From contig JAJYDP010000026.1 of the NCBI GenBank assembly GCA_021777365.1, positions 1-16,994 of the forward strand: DNA of 16,994 bases, read 5' to 3'. The notes beneath the pieces are model-generated. The model did no database searches and had not been told where the DNA came from. It saw only the letters and a program-made list of their open reading frames with translations. Below, piece by piece: positions 1 through 6,150 of the stretch; position 1 is the first letter of the stretch; each line of letters begins with the position of its first letter. Made by a program: the position numbers and the translations under genes. Source of the stretch: Chloroflexota bacterium (GTDB lineage: Bacteria > Chloroflexota > Limnocylindria > Limnocylindrales > CSP1-4).

Positions 1-2
1 AG

Positions 3-491
3 CTGCTCGACGCCTACTGCGCCCTGGCCAACGGGGGCAAGCTCTACCAGCCCCAGATCGTGCGCCAGGTCCTCTCGCCCACCGGCCAGGTGGTGCAGGC
101 CTTCGCCCCCAGGCTGCGCGCGCAGGTCGACGTGCCGTCCTGGGTGCTCGCCTACGTCCGCGAGGCGGCCCGCGAGGCGGTGGTGATCCGCCACACCGGC
201 AACGTGGTGGACATGCCGCTCTACGTGGCCGGCAAGACTGGCACGGCGCAGTACGGCACGGTCAGGATCGGTGGCCACCTCCCCATCCATTCGTGGTTCG
301 TGGGCTTCGTCTCGCCCTCCGGCGACTTCGCGAAGACCGACTCGCAGCTGGCCATCCTGGCCTTCACCTACGACACCTCGAACAGCATCGGCAACCCCTC
401 CACCGAGATCGTCAAGTACTTCCTGCAGATGCACTACGGCATCAAGCAGGACTACCGCCAGCCGTTCCTGATCAGGCCGATGGGGAACTGA
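3..491 (+). CDS. Penicillin-binding protein transpeptidase, C-terminal part (5' truncated)
   Basis: The reading frame is open from the window edge to the TGA at 489-491, so only about the last 162 residues are present. It is the end of a penicillin-binding transpeptidase domain, which cross-links peptidoglycan stem peptides on the outer face of the membrane. The visible signature is GKTGTAQ, with the KTG triad at 234-242; this is the third active-site motif of the family. It is preceded by a helix typical of the family (LLDAYCALANGGKLYQP). It is followed by the hydrophobic strand HSWFVGFVSP, in which PBPs pack beside the active site. The SxxK and SxN motifs lie outside the window, so class (PBP2/MrdA-like or FtsI-like) cannot be settled. 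The end IKQDYRQPFLIRP is short and lacks PASTA repeats. Family assignment is firm; the subclass is open. Confidence 0.9.
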   Translation: MLDAYCALANGGKLYQPQIVRQVLSPTGQVVQAFAPRLRAQVDVPSWVLAYVREAAREAVVIRHTGNVVDMPLYVAGKTGTAQYGTVRIGGHLPIHSWFVGFVSPSGDFAKTDSQLAILAFTYDTSNSIGNPSTEIVKYFLQMHYGIKQDYRQPFLIRPMGN

Positions 492-521
492 GGCACGGGC
501 CACTGCCCGGGTTCGGCCCCT

Positions 522-537
522 GCCCGCGGCGGCGGGC
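522..537 (+). terminator. GC hairpin after the PBP gene (terminator-like)
   Basis: A perfect 6-bp stem, GCCCGC (522-527) and GCGGGC (532-537), with a 4-nt GGCG loop lies about 30 nt after the PBP stop codon. There is no T-run after it. It could therefore be a weak or factor-assisted terminator, or chance pairing in GC-rich DNA. Confidence 0.3.
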
Positions 538-558
538 GCCGGCTGTCGACGGCGCGGG

Positions 559-564
559 TATGCT
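559..564 (+). promoter_or_regulatory. Possible -10 box of the protease gene
   Basis: TATGCT stands out in GC-rich sequence about 52 nt upstream of the GTG start at 617. No convincing -35 hexamer sits 16-18 bp upstream. It would start transcription after the PBP hairpin and leave a leader of about 45 nt carrying the GAGGA Shine-Dalgarno at 606-610. Confidence 0.3.
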
Positions 565-616
565 GCAGCGGGGACCTGCGCCGGGCGTCGCGGCACGTCC
601 CGCTCGAGGAAGCACC

Positions 617-3289
617 GTGACCGTCCGCGTTCGTCTCCTGGCCGGCTCTGCCGCCGTCCTGCTCGCGGCTTCGCTGGTGCCGGGCGCGGCCGCGTCCGGC
701 ACCGCCCTGTCCGGCACCGCCCCGTCCGGGGCCGCGGCGTCCGCGGTGGACGCGGGACACGAGGTGCCGGTGCGCGCGCCGGCAGGACTGGCGCGCGTCC
801 TGCAGGACGGGCTCGCGTCGCTCGCCCGCGCGACGCAGCCGGCCGGTATCGTCCCGCTGGGCGGCTCCGCGGCCGCGGCCGTCGCCGCCGGCCCGGAGAT
901 CCCCGTCATGGTGACGATCGCGCCGGCAGACCGCGCCGCGGCTGAGTCGGCCATCGCGGCCCTGGGCGGGCAGGTGGCGAACCGCGACCCGAGCGGCGTG
1001 GAGGCGTACGTGCCGCAGCGGTCGCTGGTCGCCCTGGTCGGGGTCCCGGGCGTCGAGCGGATCGCGCCCATCTACCGGCCGGTTCCCGCCGCCACGCTGG
1101 CGAGCGCCGTCACCCTGCAGGGCGCCGCGGCCTGGCAGGCCTCCGGGGCCAGCGGCGCCGGGGTGAAGGTGGGGATCATCGACGGGGGCTTCTCGGGCAT
1201 CGCTCCGCTCCTGGGCGTGGATCTTCCGGCGACGGTGCACGCGCGCTGCTACACCGCGGTCGGGTCGTACACCTCGAGCCTCGCGGCGTGCGACCAGGGC
1301 GGCGAGATCCACGGGACCGCGGTGGCGGAGGCGGTGGCGGCGATGGCGCCCGGCGCCTCTCTCTGGATCGCCGATCCGACCTCGCAGGACGACCTGCTCG
1401 CCACGATCGACTGGATGACGTCGAACGGCGTGCGGATCATCAACGCGTCCTGGACCGACACGGGTTTCGAGGGGCCCGGGGATGGCACCAGCCCGTACCC
1501 GGACACCGCCTACGCGCTGGTCGACCGGGCCGTCTCGGAAGGGGCGCTCTGGGTGAACGCGGCCGGCAACTCCGGAGACCAGGGCTGGATCGGCCCGTGG
1601 CGGGAGGACGCGAACGGGTGGCTGGAGTTCTCGGGCACCGACACGTCGAACCGGCTGACGCTGCAGGGGGGCGATCACGTGGTCGTCACGATGCGCTGGT
1701 CGGACCCGTGGGGTCATGCCACCGACGACTACGACCTGGGGCTCTACCTGGCGGGTGACCCGGTGCCGGTGGCCACCTCCACCAACCTGCAGAACGGGAC
1801 CGGGGATCCCGTGGAGACCCTCGAGTACGACGTGCCGTCCACCGCCGAGTACGAGATCTCCGCCCACCGCCACGCGGGCGGGGCGGCGGCGCGCGTGCAG
1901 CTGCTGGTCCAGTCCGAGTCCGAGTCCCCGCTGCAGTACCAGTCGCCGGAGGACACCCTGACCGCCCCGGCGGACGGCCGCAACCCGGGCATGCTCGTGG
2001 TGGGCGCCGTCGACGTGGGCGATCCGGGGACCGTCGAGTCGTACAGCGGACGTGGCCCGACGCTGGACGGCCGGATCAAGCCGGACCTGGTGGCCGCGGA
2101 CTGCGCCGACACCCGGGTCCTCGCGCCGTTCTGCGGCACGAGCGAGTCGGCGCCGTTCGTCAGCGGCGCCGCCGCGGACCTGCTGTCCGCGAACCCGACA
2201 TGGACCAACGCGCAGCTGATCTCCTACCTGACGGGGAACGCGACGGCGATCGGATCCCCGGTGCCCAACCCGAACGCCGGGTGGGGACGGCTGACGCTCG
2301 GGCCTCCGCCGAACGTGCCTGCCGCGCTGCGCTTCGCGGACGAGCCGGCCGGCGGAGTTGCCGGCGCTGCCCTGATCCCGCAGCCGGTGGTGGAGATCGT
2401 CGACGCGAGCGGACGGCGGGTCACCGCCGGTGCGGGTGCCACGCTGCCGGTCACGCTCTCGGTGCAGCCCGCGGCAGGCGGGACCGGCACGCCGCCCGGC
2501 GGGAGCCTGAGCTGCACCGGAGGCACCACCGTGGCCGCCGTCGGCGGCGTGGCGCGGTTCTCCGGCTGCGTCGTGAACGGGGCGGAGACCGGCGTGACCA
2601 TCGTCGCGAGCGCGACGGGGACCTCCTCGGGGACGTCGGACCCGTTCGACGTCGCCCCGGCGAGCGCGATGGTCCCCGGCCTGTCGCTCGCGCCGTCGTC
2701 GACCGTCATCACGTGGGGCACCGGGGTCACCCTGGGCGTCCGGCTCGACATCCCGTCCGGCGGGCCGCCACCCGACAGCCGCCCGATCGAGCTGCAGACC
2801 TCGGCGGACGCGGTCAGCTGGTCCACGGCCGCCGCGCTCACGGCCGACGCGAGCGGCGCCGCGTCGCTCGTCTACCGGCCGCCCACCAACCTGTGGTACC
2901 GGGCCGTGCTGCCGGCCGGGACGGACCTCGCCGCCGCCGTGTCTGCGCCCGTGCGCGTGGTGGTCCGGCAGCTGGCGCTGCTGCGGCCCGCCTGGGGCAC
3001 GACCACGCGGGTCCTGGGGAGGGGAAGCGCCGTGACGTTCACGGTCACCATGCGCCCGTCGCGCCCCGAGCTTCCTGCGCCGGTTGCCGCCTTCCGCATC
3101 TATGCGCTGGTCTCCGGCCGCTGGGTGCTCGCCGTGCAGCGGACCGTCCGGGCGAACGCGTCCGGGATCGCCGCCCTCGAGTGGCGCTTCGCGACGCCGG
3201 GCCGCTGGTACGTTCGCGCGTCGGCGGTGCCCTCGCCGCTCAACGCGAACAGCGCCTGGAGCCCGCCCGACCGGGTGCTGGTCACCTGA
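617..3289 (+). CDS. Secreted subtilisin-family (S8) serine protease with C-terminal Ig-like domains
   Basis: This is an 890-residue predicted exported protease. The GTG at 617 is chosen because GAGGA (606-610) lies 6 nt before it and it opens a classic signal peptide: two Arg, a Leu/Ala core, then PGAAASG. The frame is open further upstream into the PBP gene, which is coding shadow. A pro-region runs to about residue 150 and looks like an inhibitor-I9-type propeptide. The catalytic triad is visible: Asp189 (IIDGG), His232 (EIHGTAVAE) and Ser509 (GTSESAP); the oxyanion Asn318 is in NAAGNSGD. Between Asn318 and Ser509 lies an extra beta-rich segment (about 340-440) resembling a pre-peptidase (PPC-like) domain. 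After about residue 565 come two or three Ig-like beta modules, the first with two Cys that may form a disulfide. The protein has no LPxTG motif or C-terminal membrane anchor, so it is likely secreted. Substrate is unknown. Confidence 0.9.
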   Translation: MTVRVRLLAGSAAVLLAASLVPGAAASGTALSGTAPSGAAASAVDAGHEVPVRAPAGLARVLQDGLASLARATQPAGIVPLGGSAAAAVAAGPEIPVMVTIAPADRAAAESAIAALGGQVANRDPSGVEAYVPQRSLVALVGVPGVERIAPIYRPVPAATLASAVTLQGAAAWQASGASGAGVKVGIIDGGFSGIAPLLGVDLPATVHARCYTAVGSYTSSLAACDQGGEIHGTAVAEAVAAMAPGASLWIADPTSQDDLLATIDWMTSNGVRIINASWTDTGFEGPGDGTSPYPDTAYALVDRAVSEGALWVNAAGNSGDQGWIGPWREDANGWLEFSGTDTSNRLTLQGGDHVVVTMRWSDPWGHATDDYDLGLYLAGDPVPVATSTNLQNGTGDPVETLEYDVPSTAEYEISAHRHAGGAAARVQLLVQSESESPLQYQSPEDTLTAPADGRNPGMLVVGAVDVGDPGTVESYSGRGPTLDGRIKPDLVAADCADTRVLAPFCGTSESAPFVSGAAADLLSANPTWTNAQLISYLTGNATAIGSPVPNPNAGWGRLTLGPPPNVPAALRFADEPAGGVAGAALIPQPVVEIVDASGRRVTAGAGATLPVTLSVQPAAGGTGTPPGGSLSCTGGTTVAAVGGVARFSGCVVNGAETGVTIVASATGTSSGTSDPFDVAPASAMVPGLSLAPSSTVITWGTGVTLGVRLDIPSGGPPPDSRPIELQTSADAVSWSTAAALTADASGAASLVYRPPTNLWYRAVLPAGTDLAAAVSAPVRVVVRQLALLRPAWGTTTRVLGRGSAVTFTVTMRPSRPELPAPVAAFRIYALVSGRWVLAVQRTVRANASGIAALEWRFATPGRWYVRASAVPSPLNANSAWSPPDRVLVT
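695..739 (+). repeat. Three 15-bp tandem units just after the signal peptide
   Basis: Three consecutive 15-bp units (695-709, 710-724, 725-739) each begin with TCCGG and encode SGTAL, SGTAP and SGAAA. The first two differ at one base; the third is more diverged. This is a short in-frame expansion forming a flexible Ser/Gly/Ala linker between the signal peptide and pro-region. Confidence 0.75.
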
Positions 3290-3307
3290 CGGGTGCTGGT
3301 CGCCTGA
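3272..3307 (+). repeat. 18-bp tandem duplication carrying the protease stop codon
   Basis: Two adjacent 18-bp units (3272-3289 and 3290-3307) are identical except at one base. Each ends in TGA in the same frame, so the protease gene ends in two spaced in-frame stop codons. The second unit overlaps the start of the possible bidirectional terminator. Confidence 0.8.
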
Positions 3308-3339
3308 CGGCCGGCCACGCCGTCGCGCCGGGCGGTCAG
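3304..3339. terminator. Possible bidirectional terminator between convergent genes
   Basis: CTGAC (3304-3308) pairs with GTCAG (3335-3339). Inside this, GCC (3310-3312) pairs with GGC (3331-3333) across a single G-G mismatch. The stem-loop sits exactly between the convergent protease and CpaE-like genes and covers the latter's stop codon. No T-tract is present on either strand. This is suggestive only. Confidence 0.35.
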
Positions 3340-4553
3340 TCGCGAGCGCGCCGCCGCAGCCCGAAACGCCGGCGCGGCGGCTCCGGCGCCGCGCCGGGTT
3401 CGGCGGTGCCGGCAAGGATCGAGGCGAGGAGCCCGAGTCGTTCGGCGGGTTCAGACCGCGGCGCGGCGCGGACCACCGGGATCCCCTCGTTGACCGCCCT
3501 GGCGAACAGCAGGTCGTGGTACGGGAGCTCGAGCGCGACGGCAGTGCCCAGCGTCTCCTCGATGTCCGAGCGCCGCAGGGGCTCGTGCGCGAAGAGGTGG
3601 TTCACCACGTGGAGGACCCGCTCGCCCAGGTGGCGTTCGCCCAGCACCTGCTCCACGGCCACCAGCGCGCGGAGCGACGGGATCTCCGGCAGCGTGGCCA
3701 GGACGATCCGGTCCGCGTCCCCCAGCACCGCCAGGGCGCGCGCCGAGAGGGTGGCCCCCGCGTCGACGACCGTGTAGAGGTACACGTTGCGGAGTGACGC
3801 GAGCGCCCGCGACACCTCGGCCGCGGTCAGCCGGTCCGCCTCCTCCGGGTCGTCCGGGAGGCAGAAGACGTCCACCTGGTCGGCGTACCGCTCGGCCGCC
3901 TCGCGCACGCCGTCCTCGTCGGGATAGGCCAGCAGGTCTCCGATCCGGTGGCGCGGGCGCAGGTCGAGGTGCGTCGGGACCTGCCCCAGCGGCGCGGCCA
4001 GGTCGATCAGCGCGACCCGGCCGGGCTGCCGCTCGGCGAGGCCGAGCGCCACGTTGACGGCCATCGTGGTCGTCCCGACGCCGCCCTTGGCCCCGAAGAA
4101 GGCGATCACCTGGTGCTGCCGCGTGGCAGGGGCGGGCGGAATGGGGGCGGGCACCGCGCCGCCCGAGCGCTGGAACCGGAGGCTCAGGGCGTCCACCCGT
4201 GCCTCCAGCTCCCGGGCGTCGTACGGCCGGACGATCACGTCGTCGGCCCCCGCCTCGAGCAGCCGGACGCGCTCGTCGACATCCCTGGTCTGCGCGACGC
4301 AGAGGACGGGGAGGGGAGCCGCGGAAGGGATCGACCGCAGCTCGTGCACCAGGTCCCCGGCGTCCGGGGCGGCCGTGTCGGCGCCGGCGCCGGGCAGGTC
4401 GATGATGAGGAGGGCGTGCGCGGGCGCCTGGTCGACCAGGGCGGCGCGATCCGCGACGACGTCGACGGAGTGGCCCGCGTTGCGCAGGATCTCTCCGATC
4501 CGGTCGGCCTCGGCCGGGTCGGCCTCAAGCAGGAGGATCGAGCTCGGGGGCAC
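3336..4553 (-). CDS. CpaE/TadZ-type fusion: pseudo-receiver domain plus MinD/ParA-like ATPase
   Basis: This is a 405-residue cytoplasmic protein. The GTG at 4553 is preferred because GGAG lies 7 nt upstream and the N-terminus then begins directly with the receiver fold (ILLLEADP). The frame is open upstream only through the divergent rpsF leader. Residues 1-125 form a CheY-like receiver with acidic pocket residues and a candidate acceptor Asp52 (IIDLP), but the usual Lys of the KP motif is Arg109 (VRPYD). Residues 145-380 form a MinD/ParA-type P-loop ATPase with Walker A GAKGGVGTTT (Lys156), a VALID strand and VVDAG as Walker B. The TT in place of KT is common in CpaE/TadZ proteins, which place Tad/Flp pilus machinery at a cell site. 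The C-terminus is Arg-rich (RRRFGLRRR), perhaps for membrane or nucleoid contact. No tad/flp genes are adjacent, so the pilus role is inference from family. Confidence 0.87.
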   Translation of the reverse strand: MPPSSILLLEADPAEADRIGEILRNAGHSVDVVADRAALVDQAPAHALLIIDLPGAGADTAAPDAGDLVHELRSIPSAAPLPVLCVAQTRDVDERVRLLEAGADDVIVRPYDARELEARVDALSLRFQRSGGAVPAPIPPAPATRQHQVIAFFGAKGGVGTTTMAVNVALGLAERQPGRVALIDLAAPLGQVPTHLDLRPRHRIGDLLAYPDEDGVREAAERYADQVDVFCLPDDPEEADRLTAAEVSRALASLRNVYLYTVVDAGATLSARALAVLGDADRIVLATLPEIPSLRALVAVEQVLGERHLGERVLHVVNHLFAHEPLRRSDIEETLGTAVALELPYHDLLFARAVNEGIPVVRAAPRSEPAERLGLLASILAGTAEPGAAPEPPRRRFGLRRRARD

Positions 4554-4590
4554 GGTGCTACTCCGATGCGGGCAGGCGATGGACGGCGAC

Positions 4591-4599
4591 AGTCTAGCA
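4591..4599 (-). promoter_or_regulatory. Candidate extended -10 promoter of the CpaE-like gene
   Basis: On the minus strand this reads TGCTAGACT, an extended -10 element (TGn plus TAGACT). It lies 37 nt upstream of the GTG at 4553. It is back-to-back with the similar element TGCTATACT on the plus strand at 4610-4618. No clear -35 is seen, as is acceptable for extended -10 promoters. Confidence 0.45.
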
Positions 4600-4609
4600 G
4601 TGGGCCGGG

Positions 4610-4618
4610 TGCTATACT
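4610..4618 (+). promoter_or_regulatory. Candidate extended -10 promoter of the rpsF-ssb-rpsR operon
   Basis: TGCTATACT is a close match to an extended -10 (TGnTATAAT) in a very GC-rich setting. Transcription would start near 4625 and give a leader of about 85 nt before rpsF. The hexamer 17 bp upstream (CAGTCT) is a poor -35. Position and match make this the best-supported promoter in the window. Confidence 0.6.
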
Positions 4619-4624
4619 CCGCCG

Positions 4625-4709
4625 GTCCTTTCAGCTCCACCGCCCGCGCATGCCTCGGGCTCGTCGCGGCCGAGCGGGGCACATCCCATGGGAAGGAGAC
4701 ACGTGGCGC
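4625..4709 (+). promoter_or_regulatory. rpsF leader: candidate autoregulatory region with hairpin and strong Shine-Dalgarno
   Basis: The leader holds a GCCCG/CGGGC hairpin (4642-4646 with 4656-4660, 9-nt loop). It also holds a 10-bp palindrome, TCCCATGGGA (4684-4693), running directly into the AAGGAG Shine-Dalgarno (4693-4698) 11 nt before the ATG. In several bacteria the S6:S18 complex binds its own rpsF leader, and this region is where such a site would sit. I cannot confirm the specific S6:S18 motif from sequence alone. Confidence 0.35.
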
Positions 4710-5108
4710 ATGCGCCGATATGAACTCATGCTCGTCCTGCGGCCGGACCTGGCCGAGGACCGCGTCCAGGCAACCCTGGACCGCATCACTCGCTCGATCA
4801 GCGCGGCCGAGGGCCAGCTCGTGAAGGTGAGCCCCTGGGGCCGCCGTCGGCTGGCGTACCAGATCGGCCCGCATCGCGAGGGCTCCTACTACATCGTCCT
4901 CTTCGATGCCCCCTCCGCGGCCGTGGAGGAGATCGAGCGCGGCCTCCGGATCACCGAGGAGCTCCTCCGCTTCCTCGTCACGCGCGTGGAGCGGCCCGCC
5001 GCCCGCCGCGCGGAGGTCGAGGTCGCTCCGCCGGAGGAGGAAGAGGAGCCGCAGGGCGAGTTCATCGACGAGTCGGAGAGCGAGGCGGCACCGGCCGCCA
5101 TCGACTGA
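4710..5108 (+). CDS. rpsF: 30S ribosomal protein S6
   Basis: This 132-residue protein starts with MRRYELMLVLRPDL, the hallmark first strand of S6. It follows with WGRRRLAYQI and EGSYYIVLFDA, the central strands that contact 16S rRNA helix 23 and protein S18. The ferredoxin-like core ends near residue 95 (LLRFLVTRVE). The last 35 or so residues form an acidic, disordered tail (a run of five Glu, later ESESEA); Glu-rich tails are familiar in S6 and in some species are extended by RimK. The ATG at 4710 is the in-frame start downstream of AAGGAG (4693-4698). It is the first gene of rpsF-ssb-rpsR, with 54 nt to ssb. Confidence 0.97.
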   Translation: MRRYELMLVLRPDLAEDRVQATLDRITRSISAAEGQLVKVSPWGRRRLAYQIGPHREGSYYIVLFDAPSAAVEEIERGLRITEELLRFLVTRVERPAARRAEVEVAPPEEEEEPQGEFIDESESEAAPAAID

Positions 5109-5162
5109 CGTCGTCCGGCCGCGATCATCCAGCATCGCCTCGGGCGCGAGCGGGAGCAGGCC

Positions 5163-5609
5163 ATGTCGCTCAACAAGTGCATGATCATCGGCAACCTCGG
5201 GCGCGATCCCGAGATGCGCTACACGCCCAGCGGGCAGGCCGTCACGCAGTTCACGGTGGCGGTCAACCGCAACTTCAAGGGGGCGAACGGCGACTGGCAG
5301 GAGGAGACGGAGTGGTTCCGCGTGGTGGCCTGGGGGCCGCTGGCGGAGCGGACGGCCGGCTACCTGCGCAAGGGCCGCAAGGTCTACGTGGAGGGGCGGC
5401 TCCAGACCCGGCAGTGGGAAGACCGCGAGGGTCAGAAGCGCTACACCACGGAGCTCATCGCGCAGACCGTCACTCCCCTGGACGCACGCCCCCGCGAGGA
5501 GACGGAGGGGATGGAGCCCTCCGCCGCGCGCCCGGGGCGGGGCGAGCCGGCCCCCGTGGGCGAGACCGGCGACGACACCTACACCGACCTGGACGATCTG
5601 CCCTTCTGA
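5163..5609 (+). CDS. ssb: Single-stranded DNA-binding protein
   Basis: This 148-residue protein has the standard bacterial SSB layout. The N-terminal OB fold covers about residues 1-107: MSLNKCMIIGNLGRDPE, then TEWFRVVAWG, and GRKVYVEGRLQTRQW. A short Pro/Gly/Glu-rich linker follows, then the acidic tip ending DLDDLPF, the peptide that recruits replication and repair partners. It coats single-stranded DNA as a tetramer during replication, recombination and repair. GGAG lies 7 nt before the ATG. Its place between rpsF and rpsR is the classic conserved arrangement. The length is slightly shorter than E. coli SSB because the linker is short. Confidence 0.97.
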   Translation: MSLNKCMIIGNLGRDPEMRYTPSGQAVTQFTVAVNRNFKGANGDWQEETEWFRVVAWGPLAERTAGYLRKGRKVYVEGRLQTRQWEDREGQKRYTTELIAQTVTPLDARPREETEGMEPSAARPGRGEPAPVGETGDDTYTDLDDLPF

Positions 5610-5689
5610 CGAGACGGACCCGGGCCGGCGCCGCCGATGCGACCGGCGCGGCGTCCCGGACCTGACAACGAACGAGAGGATTGCGAACC

Positions 5690-5956
5690 GTGCCGCCTGC
5701 CAAGTCCAAGAAGCGCGACGACTACTACCGCGATCGGCGTCGGCGCAAGGTCTGCGCGTTCTGCGCCGACAAGGCCTCGCACATCGACTACAAGGAAGTG
5801 AACCGCCTGCGCCGGTACCTCTCCGAGCGGGCGAAGATCGAGCCGCGGCGCAAGACCGGCACCTGTGCCGAGCACCAGCGGCAGCTCTCCGTGGCGCTCA
5901 AGCGCGCCCGCCACGTCGCCCTGCTGCCGTACGCGCCGCAGCACCTGCGGCCCTGA
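5690..5956 (+). CDS. rpsR: 30S ribosomal protein S18 (cysteine-containing form)
   Basis: This is an 88-residue S18. The GTG at 5690 is chosen over an in-frame TTG at 5681 because the Shine-Dalgarno GAGAGGA ends at 5680. It abuts the TTG but is 9 nt from the GTG. The body carries the S18 core ([26 protein letters not shown]), which docks on S6 and 16S rRNA. It holds Cys22-x2-Cys25 (VCAFC) and Cys59-x2-His62 (TCAEH), a possible zinc ribbon site as in the C+ forms of S18; some bacteria have lost these residues. It is last in rpsF-ssb-rpsR, 80 nt after ssb. The gene usually next in many genomes, rplI, is absent here. Confidence 0.96.
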   Translation: MPPAKSKKRDDYYRDRRRRKVCAFCADKASHIDYKEVNRLRRYLSERAKIEPRRKTGTCAEHQRQLSVALKRARHVALLPYAPQHLRP

Positions 5957-5974
5957 CACGGCGGCGTGCCAGGG
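5951..5974 (+). terminator. Hairpin over the rpsR stop codon (terminator-like)
   Basis: CCCTG (5951-5955) pairs with CAGGG (5970-5974), and CAC pairs with GTG inside across one A-C mismatch, with a 6-nt loop. The stem includes the rpsR stop codon. No U-tract follows, so this may be a weak terminator or an mRNA 3' stabiliser. Confidence 0.35.
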
Positions 5975-6084
5975 ACCGCCGCGCCCGCCCGGGCCGGCGT
6001 GCAGCCTGGCCGCACCTTCCCGACCCGGTCGCCACGCCCGGCGGCCGGGTCGTCCGGCGGCCGCGCCGGCACTGACCCTGTCGT

Positions 6085-6130
6085 GACCGCGGACGCCACC
6101 ACCCCGACCCGGGCGCGTGCGTCCGCGGTC
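6085..6130. repeat. Exact 12-bp inverted repeat upstream of the antiporter gene
   Basis: GACCGCGGACGC (6085-6096) and its exact reverse complement (6119-6130) flank a 22-nt spacer, ending 20 nt before the ATG at 6151. Outside the arms, two G-T wobbles and a C-G pair can extend an RNA stem. It could be an mRNA stem-loop at the start of the antiporter transcript, a transcription end for the rpsR operon, or a dyad operator. A 12-bp perfect match is stronger than other pairings seen between genes here. Confidence 0.7.
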
Positions 6131-6150
6131 GTGGGCCGCTAGGGCCGGCG

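Noticed and set aside
293..616. An upstream extension of the protease into the PBP gene
   Set aside because: It overlaps PBP coding sequence out of frame and would bury the clear signal peptide that starts at 617.
452..3415. A 987-codon minus-strand frame opposite the protease
   Set aside because: It is Arg/Gly-rich without recognisable domains, while the plus-strand protein has the full catalytic triad and a signal peptide.
4554..5135. An N-terminal extension of the CpaE-like protein through the rpsF gene
   Set aside because: It would run antisense across rpsF and the divergent promoter region. The receiver domain begins right after GTG 4553, which has a Shine-Dalgarno.
5681..5689. TTG start for rpsR
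   Set aside because: It directly abuts the Shine-Dalgarno GAGAGGA, leaving no spacing; GTG 5690 has 9 nt and gives the usual S18 N-terminus.
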